From the NCBI GenBank assembly GCA_035538795.1, contig DATLJS010000066.1, positions 69,285 to 133,284 of the forward strand: 64,000 nt of DNA, written 5' to 3'. A model generated the notes under the pieces. It made no database searches. It had not been told where the DNA came from and worked only from the letters and a program-made list of their open reading frames with translations. Source of the stretch: JAJZGK01 sp035538795. Its GTDB lineage: Bacteria > Pseudomonadota > Alphaproteobacteria > Rhodospirillales > Magnetospirillaceae. The translations under genes and the position numbers were made by a program. Positions 52,940 through 61,574 of this stretch are shown one piece after another. Within the stretch, counting starts at the first letter, position 1; each line of letters opens with the position of its first letter.

Positions 52940-54529
52940 ATGTCTCAATCCGCCGTGTCGGATCGCTTCAGCACGCAGCAGGGATTGCTGCCGACGCTGA
53001 TGTTCGGTCTGGTCCTGATCGCCGGCATCGCTTATTCCGGGCAGCAGATGCTTGTCGATCTGTCCGCCGCCACCAGCATGGAAGCCATGCCCTACATCGT
53101 TTTGGGGATCGCGCTGCTGATCGCCTTGGGCTTCGAATTCGTCAACGGCTTCCACGATACCGCCAATGCCGTGGCCACCGTCATCTACACCAACTCGCTG
53201 CCGCCGTCGGCCGCCGTCGTGTGGTCGGGCCTGTGCAATCTGGCCGGCGTTCTGACCTCGTCGGGCGCCGTGGCCTTCGGCATCCTGTCGCTGCTGCCGG
53301 TCGAACTGATCCTGCAGGTGGGCAGCCAGTCGGGTTTGGCCATGGTCTTCTCGCTGCTGCTGGCGGCCATCCTGTGGAATCTGGGAACCTGGTATCTCGG
53401 CCTTCCCGCCTCCAGCTCGCACACCCTGATCGGCTCCATCATCGGCGTCGGCCTGATGAACCAGATCATGGCCCCGGCGGGCAGCGCCACCAGCGGCATC
53501 GACTGGAGCCAGGCCACCAAGGTCGGCTATTCGCTGCTGCTGTCTCCGCTGGTCGGCTTCGCCGCCTCGGCCCTGCTACTGTTCGCCGCCCGCAAGCTGC
53601 TGGCCAAAAGCGCCCATCTGTTCGAAGCCCCCGAAGGCCGCAAGCCGCCGCCGTTACTGATCCGCGGCCTGCTGGTCCTGACCTGCTCGGGCGTCAGCTT
53701 CGCCCACGGCTCCAACGACGGCCAGAAGGGCATGGGCCTGATCATGCTGATCCTGATCGGGTCGGTGCCCACCGCCTATGCCTTGAACCGCGCCGTCGAG
53801 CCCTCCTACGTCCAGACCTTCACCGCCGCCTCGGAACAGGCCATGGGGGTCTATGACCGTCTGGCCGGTTCCGGCGTGGCCATCGCCTCCGCCGACGAGG
53901 CGCGGACCGCCGTCACCGCCTATCTGCGCAGCCATCAGGCCGAACCGGCCACCGTGCCGGCTCTGCGCCGCCTGGGTTCGGAAATCGTCGCCAACGTCAC
54001 CCAGTTTCCGTCCCTGGCCCAGCTTCCGGCCTCGCAGATGCCCAACATCCGCAACGACATCTATCTGGAATCCGACGCCCTGCGCCTGTTGAGCAAAAAC
54101 CAGGACATCGCCGCCGCCGACCACAAGATTCTGGACACCTATAAAAAGAACCTGGATCACGCCACCCGCTTCATTCCGCCGTGGGTGAAGGTCGCGGTGG
54201 CCCTGGCCCTGGGGCTGGGCACCATGGTCGGCTGGAAGCGGATCGTCGTCACCGTCGGCGAAAAGATCGGCAAGGCCCATCTGACCTATGCCCAAGGAGC
54301 GTCGGCGGAACTGGTGGCCATGACGACCATCGGCCTGGCCGACGGCCTGGGCCTGCCGGTCAGCACCACTCACGTCCTGTCGTCGGGCGTGGCCGGCACC
54401 ATGGCTGCCAACCGCTCCGGCCTGCAATGGGACACCGTGCGCAATCTGGCCTTGGCCTGGGTGCTGACACTGCCGGTTTCGATCGCCTTGTCGGGCGGTC
54501 TGTTCTGGCTGTTGCGCCACCTGTTCTAA
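52940..54529 (+). CDS. Inorganic phosphate transporter (PiT family)
   Basis: A 529-residue integral membrane protein. The two PiT repeats are seen as GFEFVNGFHDTANAVATVIYTNSLPP (about residues 61-86) and VSFAHGSNDGQKGMGLIMLI, the second half-signature being ADGLGLPVSTTHVLSSGVAGTM near residue 470. The large middle region (about 290-400, EAPEG to DNAA-type hydrophilic stretch) is cytoplasmic. The start at ATG 52940 follows GATGGGGGG. Probable low-affinity phosphate/H+ or metal-phosphate importer. Confidence 0.94.
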   Translation: MSQSAVSDRFSTQQGLLPTLMFGLVLIAGIAYSGQQMLVDLSAATSMEAMPYIVLGIALLIALGFEFVNGFHDTANAVATVIYTNSLPPSAAVVWSGLCNLAGVLTSSGAVAFGILSLLPVELILQVGSQSGLAMVFSLLLAAILWNLGTWYLGLPASSSHTLIGSIIGVGLMNQIMAPAGSATSGIDWSQATKVGYSLLLSPLVGFAASALLLFAARKLLAKSAHLFEAPEGRKPPPLLIRGLLVLTCSGVSFAHGSNDGQKGMGLIMLILIGSVPTAYALNRAVEPSYVQTFTAASEQAMGVYDRLAGSGVAIASADEARTAVTAYLRSHQAEPATVPALRRLGSEIVANVTQFPSLAQLPASQMPNIRNDIYLESDALRLLSKNQDIAAADHKILDTYKKNLDHATRFIPPWVKVAVALALGLGTMVGWKRIVVTVGEKIGKAHLTYAQGASAELVAMTTIGLADGLGLPVSTTHVLSSGVAGTMAANRSGLQWDTVRNLALAWVLTLPVSIALSGGLFWLLRHLF

Positions 54530-54541
54530 AAAATCCGGAAA

Positions 54542-54571
54542 ACGGGCGGAAGGGATTTTTCTTTCGCCCGT
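54542..54571 (+). terminator. Terminator after the phosphate transporter
   Basis: ACGGGCG/CGCCCGT stem with a T-containing loop, followed by CTTTCCCTT, 12 nt after the stop. Confidence 0.55.
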
Positions 54572-54638
54572 CTTTCCCTTCCGGTGCCCGTCGCCGCAAG
54601 ATGGCCGGAAATGGAAAATCAGACCGCCAAAAAGCAAA

Positions 54639-54658
54639 ACGGCGCCGATCGGCGCCGT
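54639..54658 (-). terminator. Terminator after tRNA-Gly
   Basis: ACGGCGCCGATCGGCGCCGT is a self-complementary 20-mer; on the minus strand it is followed by TTTGCTTTTT. It lies about 29 nt after the tRNA-Gly 3' end. Confidence 0.85.
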
Positions 54659-54686
54659 CTTGATTTGCTTCTCTTGAAAGAGAATT

Positions 54687-54761
54687 TGGAGCGGGCGAAG
54701 GGATTCGAACCCTCGACCCCAACCTTGGCAAGGTTGTGCTCTACCCCTGAGCTACGCCCGC
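54687..54761 (-). tRNA. tRNA-Gly (anticodon GCC)
   Basis: Complement: acceptor GCGGGCG/CGCCCGC, D arm AGCTCAGGGGTAGAGC, anticodon loop TTGCCAA on CAACC/GGTTG, T arm AGGGTTCGAATCCCT and encoded CCA. It decodes GGC and GGT. 75 nt. Confidence 0.96.
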
Positions 54762-54983
54762 CCACTCCATCCGTACCGCCGTGTTCGGCGTCGTCGGGAG
54801 CCCGGATAATACGCAAAAACGCATGCCTTACAAGCCCTTTTTTAAAAAAATTGCGAAAGGACATTTTTCCGGCAAATCCTGGGCTATGATAAGGGCTTGC
54901 CAGCCGCTGGCGCGCGGTCCATCTATTAATCTTGGGGGCTCGGCGGGCATCCGGCCGGCTGGTCTGATCAATCAAGGAAACAG

Positions 54984-55928
54984 GTGAAGGGTATGGAACT
55001 TCTGTTCGGCAACGGCGCCAAGAAGGGCGGAACCAACGACATGATCGGGGGCTCCGGCGGCGGCGATCTAATCAAGGACAGCGATACCGCCCATTTCATG
55101 CAGGACGTCATCGAAGCCTCGATGCAGGTACCGGTGATCGTCGATTTCTGGGCGCCGTGGTGCGGCCCCTGCAAAACCCTCGGCCCCCTTTTGGAAAAGC
55201 TGGTCAAAGCCGCCAAGGGCACCGTCAAGCTGGTCAAAATCGACGTCGACGCCAACCAGGATCTGGCCGCCCAGATGCGCATCCAGTCGGTGCCGATGGT
55301 CTATGCCTTCGACCAGGGCCGCCCCGTAGACGGATTCAGCGGCGCCGTCGGCGAAAGCCAGTTGAAGGCCTTCATCGGCCGTCTGACCGGCGGCGCCGGC
55401 CATGAAGGCGTCGAAGACGCCCTGGCCCAGGCCAAGGCCCTGCTGGCCGAGGGACAGGTTCCCCAGGCCCAACAGATCTATCAGCAAATCCTGGCCGCCG
55501 ATCACGCCAACGCTCCGGCGCTGGGCGGTTTCCTGCGCTGCCTGCTGGCGCTGGGGGAAACCGATAACGCCGCCGCCATGCTGGCCCGCCTGCCAGAGGA
55601 ACTGGCCAAACATGCCGACATCGCCGCCGTACGCACCGCCTTGGAGCTGGCCTCGCAGGGCGAAGCCGGGGCGACCGCGGAACTGCGTCGCCGCCTGGCC
55701 CAGGACCATAACGACCATCAGGCCCGTTTCGATTTAGCAATGGCCTATTTCGCCACCGGCGAACGCGAAGCCGCCGTCGATGAGCTGCTGGAAATCGTCC
55801 GGCGCGACCGGGCGTGGCAAGACGACGGCGCCCGCAAGCAGCTTTTGAAATTGTTCGAGGCTTTCGGCCCCGGCGATCCTTTAGCAGCGGCGGGGCGGCG
55901 GCGGTTGTCGTCCCTGTTGTTCGCCTGA
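54984..55928 (+). CDS. Thioredoxin-TPR chaperedoxin (CnoX/YbbN-like)
   Basis: A 314-residue protein. The thioredoxin domain (about residues 30-140) has the active site WAPWCGPCK with Cys60 and Cys63, so it is redox-competent, unlike E. coli CnoX with its altered motif. A C-terminal TPR-like region (about 145-310) contains HDNHQARFDLAMAYFATGEREAAVDELLEIVRRD-type helices. I choose the GTG at 54984, with AAGGAAACAG at good spacing; the ATG at 54993 is an alternative. First gene of a cluster with LON-domain, Trm112 and DUF971 genes. Likely a protein-holding or disulfide-exchange factor. Confidence 0.88.
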   Translation: MKGMELLFGNGAKKGGTNDMIGGSGGGDLIKDSDTAHFMQDVIEASMQVPVIVDFWAPWCGPCKTLGPLLEKLVKAAKGTVKLVKIDVDANQDLAAQMRIQSVPMVYAFDQGRPVDGFSGAVGESQLKAFIGRLTGGAGHEGVEDALAQAKALLAEGQVPQAQQIYQQILAADHANAPALGGFLRCLLALGETDNAAAMLARLPEELAKHADIAAVRTALELASQGEAGATAELRRRLAQDHNDHQARFDLAMAYFATGEREAAVDELLEIVRRDRAWQDDGARKQLLKLFEAFGPGDPLAAAGRRRLSSLLFA

Positions 55929-55948
55929 ATTTCTGAAGGAGAGCGGTA

Positions 55949-56617
55949 ATGGAGGAGCGGCCTTTTCATCCCAGGTTGGAAGATTTGCCCCAGATCCTGC
56001 CGATCTTCCCCTTGCCAGGCGTGCTACTGCTGCCCGAGGGCCGCTTGCCTTTGAACATCTTCGAGCCGCGCTATCTGGCCATGGTCCAGGACGCCCTGGG
56101 CTGGGGCCGGCTGATCGGCATGATCCAGCCCAGCAATCCCGAACCGGCCAAGGGTGCCGAGCCACATTTGTTCGAAACCGGCTGCGCCGGGCGCATCAGC
56201 TCGTTTTCCGAAACCGAGGACGGCCGCATCCTGCTGACCCTGACCGGGGTCTGCCGGTTCCGCATCCTGCGTGAGGTAGAAAGCCTGCGCGGCTACCGCC
56301 GGGTGGCCGCCGACTGGGGACGCTTCCGCGACGACCTGACCCTACCGCCCGAGCCCGAGATCGACCGCAGCCGCCTGCTCGGCGTACTGAAAGCCTATCT
56401 CAAGCTGCAAAACATCGAACTCAACTGGAACGCCATCGAAAGCGCCGGCAATCTGGCCCTGACCGTGTCGCTGCCCATGGCTTTGCCGTTCGAGCCCCGC
56501 GAGAAACAGGCCATGCTGGAAGCCGTCACCCCGGCCCAGCGGGGCGAAACCTTGCTGGCCCTTTTGGAAATGGCCGTGGCCGAGGCCACCGGCGGCCTGA
56601 GCATCATCAAGCAATAA
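55949..56617 (+). CDS. LON N-terminal (substrate-binding) domain protein
   Basis: A 222-residue protein made only of the LON N-terminal PUA-like domain: ILPIFPLPGVLLLPEGRLPLNIFEPRYLAMVQDAL at the N-terminus, GCAGRISSFSETEDGRILLTLTGVCRFRI and RLLGVLKAYLKL. No ATPase or protease domain follows. It may bind substrates or nucleic acid; no function is established. It is 20 nt after the thioredoxin stop, with GAAGGAGAG before the ATG. Confidence 0.92.
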   Translation: MEERPFHPRLEDLPQILPIFPLPGVLLLPEGRLPLNIFEPRYLAMVQDALGWGRLIGMIQPSNPEPAKGAEPHLFETGCAGRISSFSETEDGRILLTLTGVCRFRILREVESLRGYRRVAADWGRFRDDLTLPPEPEIDRSRLLGVLKAYLKLQNIELNWNAIESAGNLALTVSLPMALPFEPREKQAMLEAVTPAQRGETLLALLEMAVAEATGGLSIIKQ

Positions 56618-56626
56618 GGACTGAAC

Positions 56627-56809
56627 ATGACCGAACGCACCCCCGGCGTCGACCCCAAGCTGCTGGAAATCCTGGTCTGCCCCTTGACCAAGAGCCCCCT
56701 GACCTACGACCGCGACGCCCAGGAACTGATCAGCGAAAAGGCCGGACTGGCCTATCCCATCCGCGACGGCATTCCGATCATGCTGGCCTCGGAAGCCAGA
56801 GAGATCTGA
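56627..56809 (+). CDS. Trm112-family protein
   Basis: A 60-residue protein related to Trm112/YcaR. It reads PKLLEILVCPLTKSPLTYDRDAQELISEKAGLAYPIRDGIPIML, with one Cys of the usual zinc ligands (CPLT) and the DGIP motif. In eukaryotes and archaea Trm112 activates methyltransferases; the bacterial role is less clear. The start is ten bases after the LON-domain stop. Confidence 0.92.
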   Translation: MTERTPGVDPKLLEILVCPLTKSPLTYDRDAQELISEKAGLAYPIRDGIPIMLASEAREI

Positions 56810-56813
56810 GGCC

Positions 56814-57167
56814 ATGACCACGCCGACGGAAATCCGTTACGATAAAACGGCCAAGGTTCTTCACGTCACCTTCGACGACGGCGAATCCTTCGCCCTGCCC
56901 GCCGAACTGTTGCGAGTGGAAAGCCCCAGCGCCGAGGTTCAGGGCCATTCCCCGGCGCAAAAGCAACTGGTTGCCGGACGCCGCCATGTGGGCATCATCG
57001 GCATTGAGCAGATCGGTCATTACGCTGTCAAACTGACTTTTGACGATCTGCACGACACCGGCCTTTACACCTGGGAAACCCTGCGCCGCATGGGCGAGGA
57101 GAAGGACGCCCTGTGGCGGGCCTATCTCGACGCGCTGTCCGCCGCCGGACTCGGCCGCGATCCCTAA
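56814..57167 (+). CDS. DUF971 / gamma-butyrobetaine-hydroxylase-like N-terminal domain protein
   Basis: A 117-residue protein. It has the family features PTEIRYDKTAKVLHVTFDDGESFALPAELLRVESPSAEVQGH, a His-containing QIGHYAVKLTFDD-HDTGLYTWETLRRMG and an N-terminal strand pattern. It is found alone here, without the dioxygenase domain; homologues near Mrp/ApbC proteins suggest iron-sulfur metabolism, but this is inference. It begins four bases after the Trm112 stop, last gene of the cluster. Confidence 0.9.
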   Translation: MTTPTEIRYDKTAKVLHVTFDDGESFALPAELLRVESPSAEVQGHSPAQKQLVAGRRHVGIIGIEQIGHYAVKLTFDDLHDTGLYTWETLRRMGEEKDALWRAYLDALSAAGLGRDP

Positions 57168-57211
57168 GAATATTATCTTCTTGTCATAAAACGTCCCTCC
57201 CCCCATTGAAT

Positions 57212-57237
57212 CCAAGGGTGAGGAGTGTCACCCTTGG
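57212..57237 (+). terminator. Hairpin after the DUF971 gene
   Basis: CCAAGGGTGA-GGAGTG-TCACCCTTGG is a perfect 10-bp stem, 45 nt after the stop. A second stem, CGGTTTC-CCT-GAAACCG, is at 57243-57259. No T run follows either, so they may be leader structures of the next operon rather than a terminator. Confidence 0.6.
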
Positions 57238-57284
57238 TCAGGCGGTTTCCCTGAAACCGTCGCAAAAGGGGGGAGAGGACGTCC

Positions 57285-57626
57285 ATGCCAAGCGCTCAGT
57301 CTGCCAGAGGCGGACTGAAGGCCTTTGCGCCGGCCGTGGGCCTGCTGGTTTTCAGTCTGATCTGGAGTCTGGGGCTGACCCTGTGGCCGCGCCCCGGGCA
57401 ACCCGTCGCCGCCATCTTTCCGCCGGCCAAGGCCGGAGCCGCGGCTTTTTCCGCCGCCGCCGCCGCCGGAGCCGAGAGCATTTTCTCCTTTGGCGGCTTC
57501 GCCTCGGTCGTCCTGACGCAATCTTCGAATCCCGATTTTCCCGCCCGTCTTTACGGCCAGGGCGCATTGATCGTATTGCGCGCGCCGCTGACCGGGCTTT
57601 GCCTGCAGCAGGAACAACGTCCATGA
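57285..57626 (+). CDS. Small membrane protein coupled to a chemoreceptor gene
   Basis: I do not recognise this 113-residue protein. A membrane anchor lies at about residues 14-35 (FAPAVGLLVFSLIWSLGLTLW), then an Ala-rich periplasmic region (AGAAAFSAAAAAGAESIFSFGGFASVVLTQ) and a C-terminal helical segment. The ATG has an excellent site (GGGGAGAGGACGTCC). Its stop overlaps the chemoreceptor ATG (ATGA), which implies coupled translation and a functional link. The pairing is unusual. Confidence 0.7.
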   Translation: MPSAQSARGGLKAFAPAVGLLVFSLIWSLGLTLWPRPGQPVAAIFPPAKAGAAAFSAAAAAGAESIFSFGGFASVVLTQSSNPDFPARLYGQGALIVLRAPLTGLCLQQEQRP

Positions 57627-59080
57627 CCAATCTTCAACGCATCCGCGCCACCACCCAACGCTTCTTGGAGATCTTTCTCTGGCTGCACCTGCCGCTGATC
57701 GCCGTCACCGGCGCCGTCATGGGCGGCGGCTGGGCGATGCCGTCCGCCGGCGCTTTGGTTCTGGCCGGCGGCGCCACCCTGACGGCCCGCACGGCGCCGC
57801 TGTCGGAAAGCGCCCGCTATGCGCAGAGCGCCGCCCTGATGGGCATGATCGCCCTGCTGGTCTACGAGCTGGACGGCAACGGCTGGCAGATCGACATTCA
57901 CATGTATTTCTTCGCCGCCCTGGCCATCCTAACCGCCTATTGCTGCTGGCGCACCCTGGTGTTCGCCGCCGCCGTGGTCGCCGTCCACCATCTGCTGCTG
58001 AATTTCGTCTATCCGGCGGCGGTGTTCCCCAACGGCGGAGATTTCGGCCGGGTGGTTCTGCATGCGGTGATCGTCGTCCTGCAGACCGCCGTCCTCGGCT
58101 GGGTCGCCTATCACCTGAGCCGCTCGCTCGGCGAATCCGATACCGCCGTCGAGCAGGCCCGCCAAGCCCACGCCGAAGCCACCGAAGCCGCCCGCCAGCG
58201 CGACGAGGCCGCCAGCCGCAGCCAAAACCAAAAGGCCCAGGAAATGGCCGCTTTCGCCGACCAGTTCCGCAATACCGTCGGCCAGACCATCGCGCCGCTG
58301 TCGCAAAGCGCCCGGTCGGCCCGCATTTCGGCGCAGGACGTGGATCAGCGCCTGCACGAGATGGGCGAACGCCTGGACGAGGCCGCCGGCAGCGCCCAGG
58401 AAGTCACCGGCAACGTGGAAACCGTGGCCGCCGCCGCCGAAGAATTGTCGGCCAGCGTGCGCGAGGTCAACCGCTTCATCGAGGAATCCAGCGCCATGGC
58501 CGGATCGGCCGTGCGTGAAGTGGAAAAAACCAATGAAACGGTGGAAAGCCTGGCTTCGGCCGCTCACCGCATCGGCGACGTAGTCAACCTGATCCAGGAC
58601 ATCGCCAGCCAGACCAACCTTTTGGCCCTGAACGCCACCATCGAGGCGGCGCGGGCCGGCGAAGCCGGCAAAGGCTTCGCCGTCGTCGCCAACGAGGTCA
58701 AGCATCTGGCCAACCAGACCGCCAAGGCCACCGAGGAGATCGGCGCCCAGATCGGCGAAATCCAAAGCGTGACCAAAGGCGCCGTCGCCGCCATCCGCGA
58801 CATCGGCGCCATCATCGGCCGCATCGAGCATGCCGTCGGCACCATCTCAGATTCCGCCGGCACCCAGAGCCAGGCCATCGAGGAAATCGCCCGCAGCGCC
58901 CAGCGCGCCGCCGGCGTGGTGGAAACCGTCAGCGGCAATGTCAGCCGGGTCAGCGGCGTCGCCCAGGATTTGCGCACCCTATCGGGCCAGCGCACCGCCG
59001 AAGCCGCGACCATGGCCGATCAGGCCGACGATCTGGTCCGTCATGTCGACGATTTCGTCGCCAAGATCCGCCAGGGCTGA
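57623..59080 (+). CDS. Methyl-accepting chemotaxis protein with a multi-helix membrane domain
   Basis: A 485-residue receptor. The first 160 residues hold five or six hydrophobic segments (LWLHLPLIAVTGAVMGG, AGALVLAGGATL, MGMIALLVYEL, MYFFAALAILTAYCC, FAAAVVAVHHLLLNF, VVLHAVIVVLQTAVLGWVAY) with little periplasmic sequence and no HAMP domain. The signalling domain follows, with tip QTNLLALNATIEAARAGEAGK and two long coiled-coil arms. A membrane-embedded sensor reading redox or energy state is likely, but not shown. It is preceded by the coupled 113-residue gene. Confidence 0.93.
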   Translation: MTNLQRIRATTQRFLEIFLWLHLPLIAVTGAVMGGGWAMPSAGALVLAGGATLTARTAPLSESARYAQSAALMGMIALLVYELDGNGWQIDIHMYFFAALAILTAYCCWRTLVFAAAVVAVHHLLLNFVYPAAVFPNGGDFGRVVLHAVIVVLQTAVLGWVAYHLSRSLGESDTAVEQARQAHAEATEAARQRDEAASRSQNQKAQEMAAFADQFRNTVGQTIAPLSQSARSARISAQDVDQRLHEMGERLDEAAGSAQEVTGNVETVAAAAEELSASVREVNRFIEESSAMAGSAVREVEKTNETVESLASAAHRIGDVVNLIQDIASQTNLLALNATIEAARAGEAGKGFAVVANEVKHLANQTAKATEEIGAQIGEIQSVTKGAVAAIRDIGAIIGRIEHAVGTISDSAGTQSQAIEEIARSAQRAAGVVETVSGNVSRVSGVAQDLRTLSGQRTAEAATMADQADDLVRHVDDFVAKIRQG

Positions 59081-59091
59081 TGCCGCCTCTC

Positions 59092-59137
59092 CCCCTCCCC
59101 AGGATCATCTTCTCCGGAATCACCCCCTGGGGAGGGG
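59092..59137. terminator. Hairpin between chemoreceptor and hydrolase genes
   Basis: CCCCTCCCCAG and CTGGGGAGGGG form an 11-bp stem separated by 24 bases, between the convergent genes ending at 59080 and 59147. No T run on either side, so it is a moderate candidate. Confidence 0.55.
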
Positions 59138-59146
59138 AAGCGAAAC

Positions 59147-60052
59147 CTATCCCAGATGCCGGAGAAACCAGTCCAGCGCCGCGCCGCTAGCAGCGGCGAA
59201 AGCCAACTGGTAGGGATCGAAATGCCCGCCGGGAATCAGGCAGAGCCGTTTGGGTTCCAGCGCCCGCTGGTAGGCCGCCAAGGCCAGATCGGTGGGCGTG
59301 ACGTCGTCGCATTCGGCCACCACCATCAGAAGCGGCGTCGGACCGATGCTTGCGATGGTCAGGCCCGGCTCGTAGCCGCTGGCCAGTTCGCTTGACCGCA
59401 GCGTCACTGAATTCACCCAGGAAGGGGCGATGCCGGCCGCCGCCCGCCAAAAAGCCACCGCGTCGTCGCCGTTGTAGATACCCGGTTCGGCGCCCTCGGG
59501 AATCACCCGGCGACGCTGGGGCTCGGCGCCTTGCATGCGCCGCCGCCGGTCTTCGGCGAACTGACGGCGCACCTCGGGCGCCGATCCCGGCGGCACCCGA
59601 CGCAGGAAGCTTTGACCGCCGCTGATGGTCGGCACCTGCGCCACCACGCAGGCCACCCGCCGGTCCTGAGCCGCCAGCGTCAGGACATGGCCGCCGCTGT
59701 AGCTCGACCCCCACAAGCCCAGGCGGGAAACGTCGATCCCCGGCTGCATGGTCATCCAGGTGACGGCGTCGCGCATGTCGGACACCTGCCGCCAGGGATC
59801 GATCTCGCCGCGCGGCTCGCCGCCGCTGGCGCCGAAATTCCGATGATCGTAGAGCAGAACGGCGAAACCGGCCTGGGCGAAGGCCTCGGCGAAGCGATCG
59901 ACGAACAGCTCCTTTACGCAGGCGAAGCCGTGCGACATGACGATGGCCGGCAGATCGCCATCCCGCTGCGGGCGGTAGAACCAACCGACCAACGTTGCCC
60001 CCTCGGCTTCAAAGGTCACGTCGCGGCGGCTGAAAGCATAATGAGCGAACAT
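59147..60052 (-). CDS. Alpha/beta hydrolase (dienelactone hydrolase-like)
   Basis: A 301-residue serine hydrolase. The fold is recognised from AIVMSHGFACVKELFVDRFAEAFAQAGFAVLLYDHRNFGASGGEPR, nucleophile Ser in GLWGSSYSGGHVL near residue 116, Asp in CDDVTPTDLALAAY and His in PGGHFDPY near residue 279. Start at ATG 60052 with GGAAAGG nine bases upstream. It lies behind AraC-type repeats and downstream of an AraC gene on the same strand, so AraC control is likely. Substrate unknown. Confidence 0.9.
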   Translation of the reverse strand: MFAHYAFSRRDVTFEAEGATLVGWFYRPQRDGDLPAIVMSHGFACVKELFVDRFAEAFAQAGFAVLLYDHRNFGASGGEPRGEIDPWRQVSDMRDAVTWMTMQPGIDVSRLGLWGSSYSGGHVLTLAAQDRRVACVVAQVPTISGGQSFLRRVPPGSAPEVRRQFAEDRRRRMQGAEPQRRRVIPEGAEPGIYNGDDAVAFWRAAAGIAPSWVNSVTLRSSELASGYEPGLTIASIGPTPLLMVVAECDDVTPTDLALAAYQRALEPKRLCLIPGGHFDPYQLAFAAASGAALDWFLRHLG

Positions 60053-60092
60053 CTTTTGCATCCTTTCCAAGAAGTCCCGATACGGGAACTAT

Positions 60093-60152
60093 GGACCGGA
60101 TACCGTGCCGTCCGCGTCGCCGGACCGGACAGACATTACGCCGAACCGGACA
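60093..60152. promoter_or_regulatory. Direct repeats in the hydrolase promoter region (candidate AraC sites)
   Basis: Three copies of a ten-base element: GGACCGGATA at 60093-60102, GGACCGGACA at 60122-60131 and GAACCGGACA at 60143-60152. The last two start exactly 21 bp apart, two helical turns, as seen for AraC-family monomers binding in tandem. They lie between the AraC gene and the hydrolase start. Confidence 0.65.
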
Positions 60153-60172
60153 AATGCGAATGCCGGCCGGAT

Positions 60173-60955
60173 TCAATGATCGGACGGATTCAAATACCGG
60201 CTGGGCGTTCGCCCCATGATGCGGCGGAACATGGCGGTGAACGCCGCCGGCGTTTCGTATCCCAGGTCGAGCGCCACCAGCGTCACCGCCTCGCCCGCCG
60301 CCAATCTGGGCAGGGCCGTCAGGATGCGCGCCTGCTGCCGCCATTGACGGAACGGCACGCCCAGTTCCCGCTCGAACAATCTGGCCAGGGTGCGGGCCGA
60401 TGCACCTGTTTCCCTGGCCCATTCCTCCAGTCCCCGGTCCGAGGCCGGATCGGCCAGGATGCCGTCGCAGACCCGCCGCAGCCGGGGATCGCGCCCCACC
60501 GGCAGATCGAACGGCTGATCGGAAGCCCAGGCGATTTCATGCAGGATCAGTTCCATGATCCGTCCGTCGCGGCCTTCGGGCGCATAACCCGCCGGAATCG
60601 ACACCGCCCGCTGCAGCAATTCCCGCAACAGGGGCGAGACATTGACCGCCATGGCCCGATCGGGAAAACCGGCCGGCACCGCCGAGGGCAGGACGAACAC
60701 CGAGCGCAAGGCCACCGGCCCCCGCGCCGCCAGCCGATGGTCCAGACCCGGCGGCATCCACAGCGCTCGCTGCGGCGGCACCAGCCACAACCGGTCGGCC
60801 AAGCCGATCTCCATGACCCCGGACACGGCATAGATCAGTTGCCCCCGGTCGTGACGGTGAAAAGCCAGCCGATGGCCGTCGGGATAGGAGCGCGCCAAGG
60901 CGGCGACGCTCTGGCCCGGCAGGCGGCCCTCGGCGGGATCGACCACCGTCTGCAT
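60173..60955 (-). CDS. AraC-family transcriptional regulator
   Basis: A 260-residue regulator. An N-terminal cupin-like ligand domain (PDGHRLAFHRHDRGQLIYAVSGVMEI...RALWMPPGLDHRLAARG, about 20-130) is followed by a two-helix-turn-helix DNA-binding domain (RTLARLFERELGVPFRQWRQQARI and VALDLGYETPAAFTAMFRRIMGRTPSRYL, about 165-255). ATG 60955 lies 13 nt after the HD hydrolase stop. It probably regulates the hydrolase downstream through the tandem repeats. Effector unknown. Confidence 0.93.
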   Translation of the reverse strand: MQTVVDPAEGRLPGQSVAALARSYPDGHRLAFHRHDRGQLIYAVSGVMEIGLADRLWLVPPQRALWMPPGLDHRLAARGPVALRSVFVLPSAVPAGFPDRAMAVNVSPLLRELLQRAVSIPAGYAPEGRDGRIMELILHEIAWASDQPFDLPVGRDPRLRRVCDGILADPASDRGLEEWARETGASARTLARLFERELGVPFRQWRQQARILTALPRLAAGEAVTLVALDLGYETPAAFTAMFRRIMGRTPSRYLNPSDH

Positions 60956-60968
60956 CGGACCCCGGGCC

Positions 60969-61574
60969 TTAAGGAGCGGGAAAGTCGCCGCGGTCCATCG
61001 AGATGTGGATCATCTCGCGGATGCGCAGCCACAACCGCTTCGACGCCCCACCGATGCGGCTTTCATTGAAGGACAGCACCTTTTCCGGCTGCACATTGTT
61101 GGCTTTCCACGAACCGCCCCGCGACAGGTGGTTGTTCATGATCGGCTGGAAACGGTCGATGCTGGAGGCGAAGCGGGCCTCGGGGCTCTTGCGCTCCTCG
61201 AATTCCTCCCACAAGGCGCGCAGTTCGCTTTCCTGATCGGACGGCAGCATGCCGAACAGACGGTCCGCCGCCTTCCGCTCGCGCTCGTATTTGTCGGCGT
61301 TGCCCTTGTCGTCGTAGATGAAGGTGTCGCCGGCGTCGATCTCGACCACGTCGTGAATCAGCAGCATCTTCATCACCTTGACCGCGTCCACCGGCTCGTC
61401 GGCATGTTCCGACAGCAGCAGGGCCATGACGGCAATATGCCAGCTGTGCTCGGCGTCGGTCTCGCGGCGGCTGGCGTCCACCAGCGGCGTATGGCGGATG
61501 ATGCCCTTCATCTTGTCCAGTTCGGCGATGAAGGCCAGTTGGCGTTCCAAGCGTTCTTCCGGGGTCAAGTTCAC
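60969..61574 (-). CDS. HD-domain phosphohydrolase (YfbR/HDDC2-like)
   Basis: A 201-residue protein. The metal motif is built from RRETDAEHSWHIAVMALLLSEHAD and MLLIHDVVEIDAGDTF, giving H...HD...D as in 5'-deoxynucleotidases. It also has RFASSIDRFQPIMNNHLSRGGSW. The GTG start at 61574 overlaps the hydroxylase stop (GTGA). Biochemical substrate not determined; nucleotide hydrolysis is the family expectation. Confidence 0.9.
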   Translation of the reverse strand: MNLTPEERLERQLAFIAELDKMKGIIRHTPLVDASRRETDAEHSWHIAVMALLLSEHADEPVDAVKVMKMLLIHDVVEIDAGDTFIYDDKGNADKYERERKAADRLFGMLPSDQESELRALWEEFEERKSPEARFASSIDRFQPIMNNHLSRGGSWKANNVQPEKVLSFNESRIGGASKRLWLRIREMIHISMDRGDFPAP

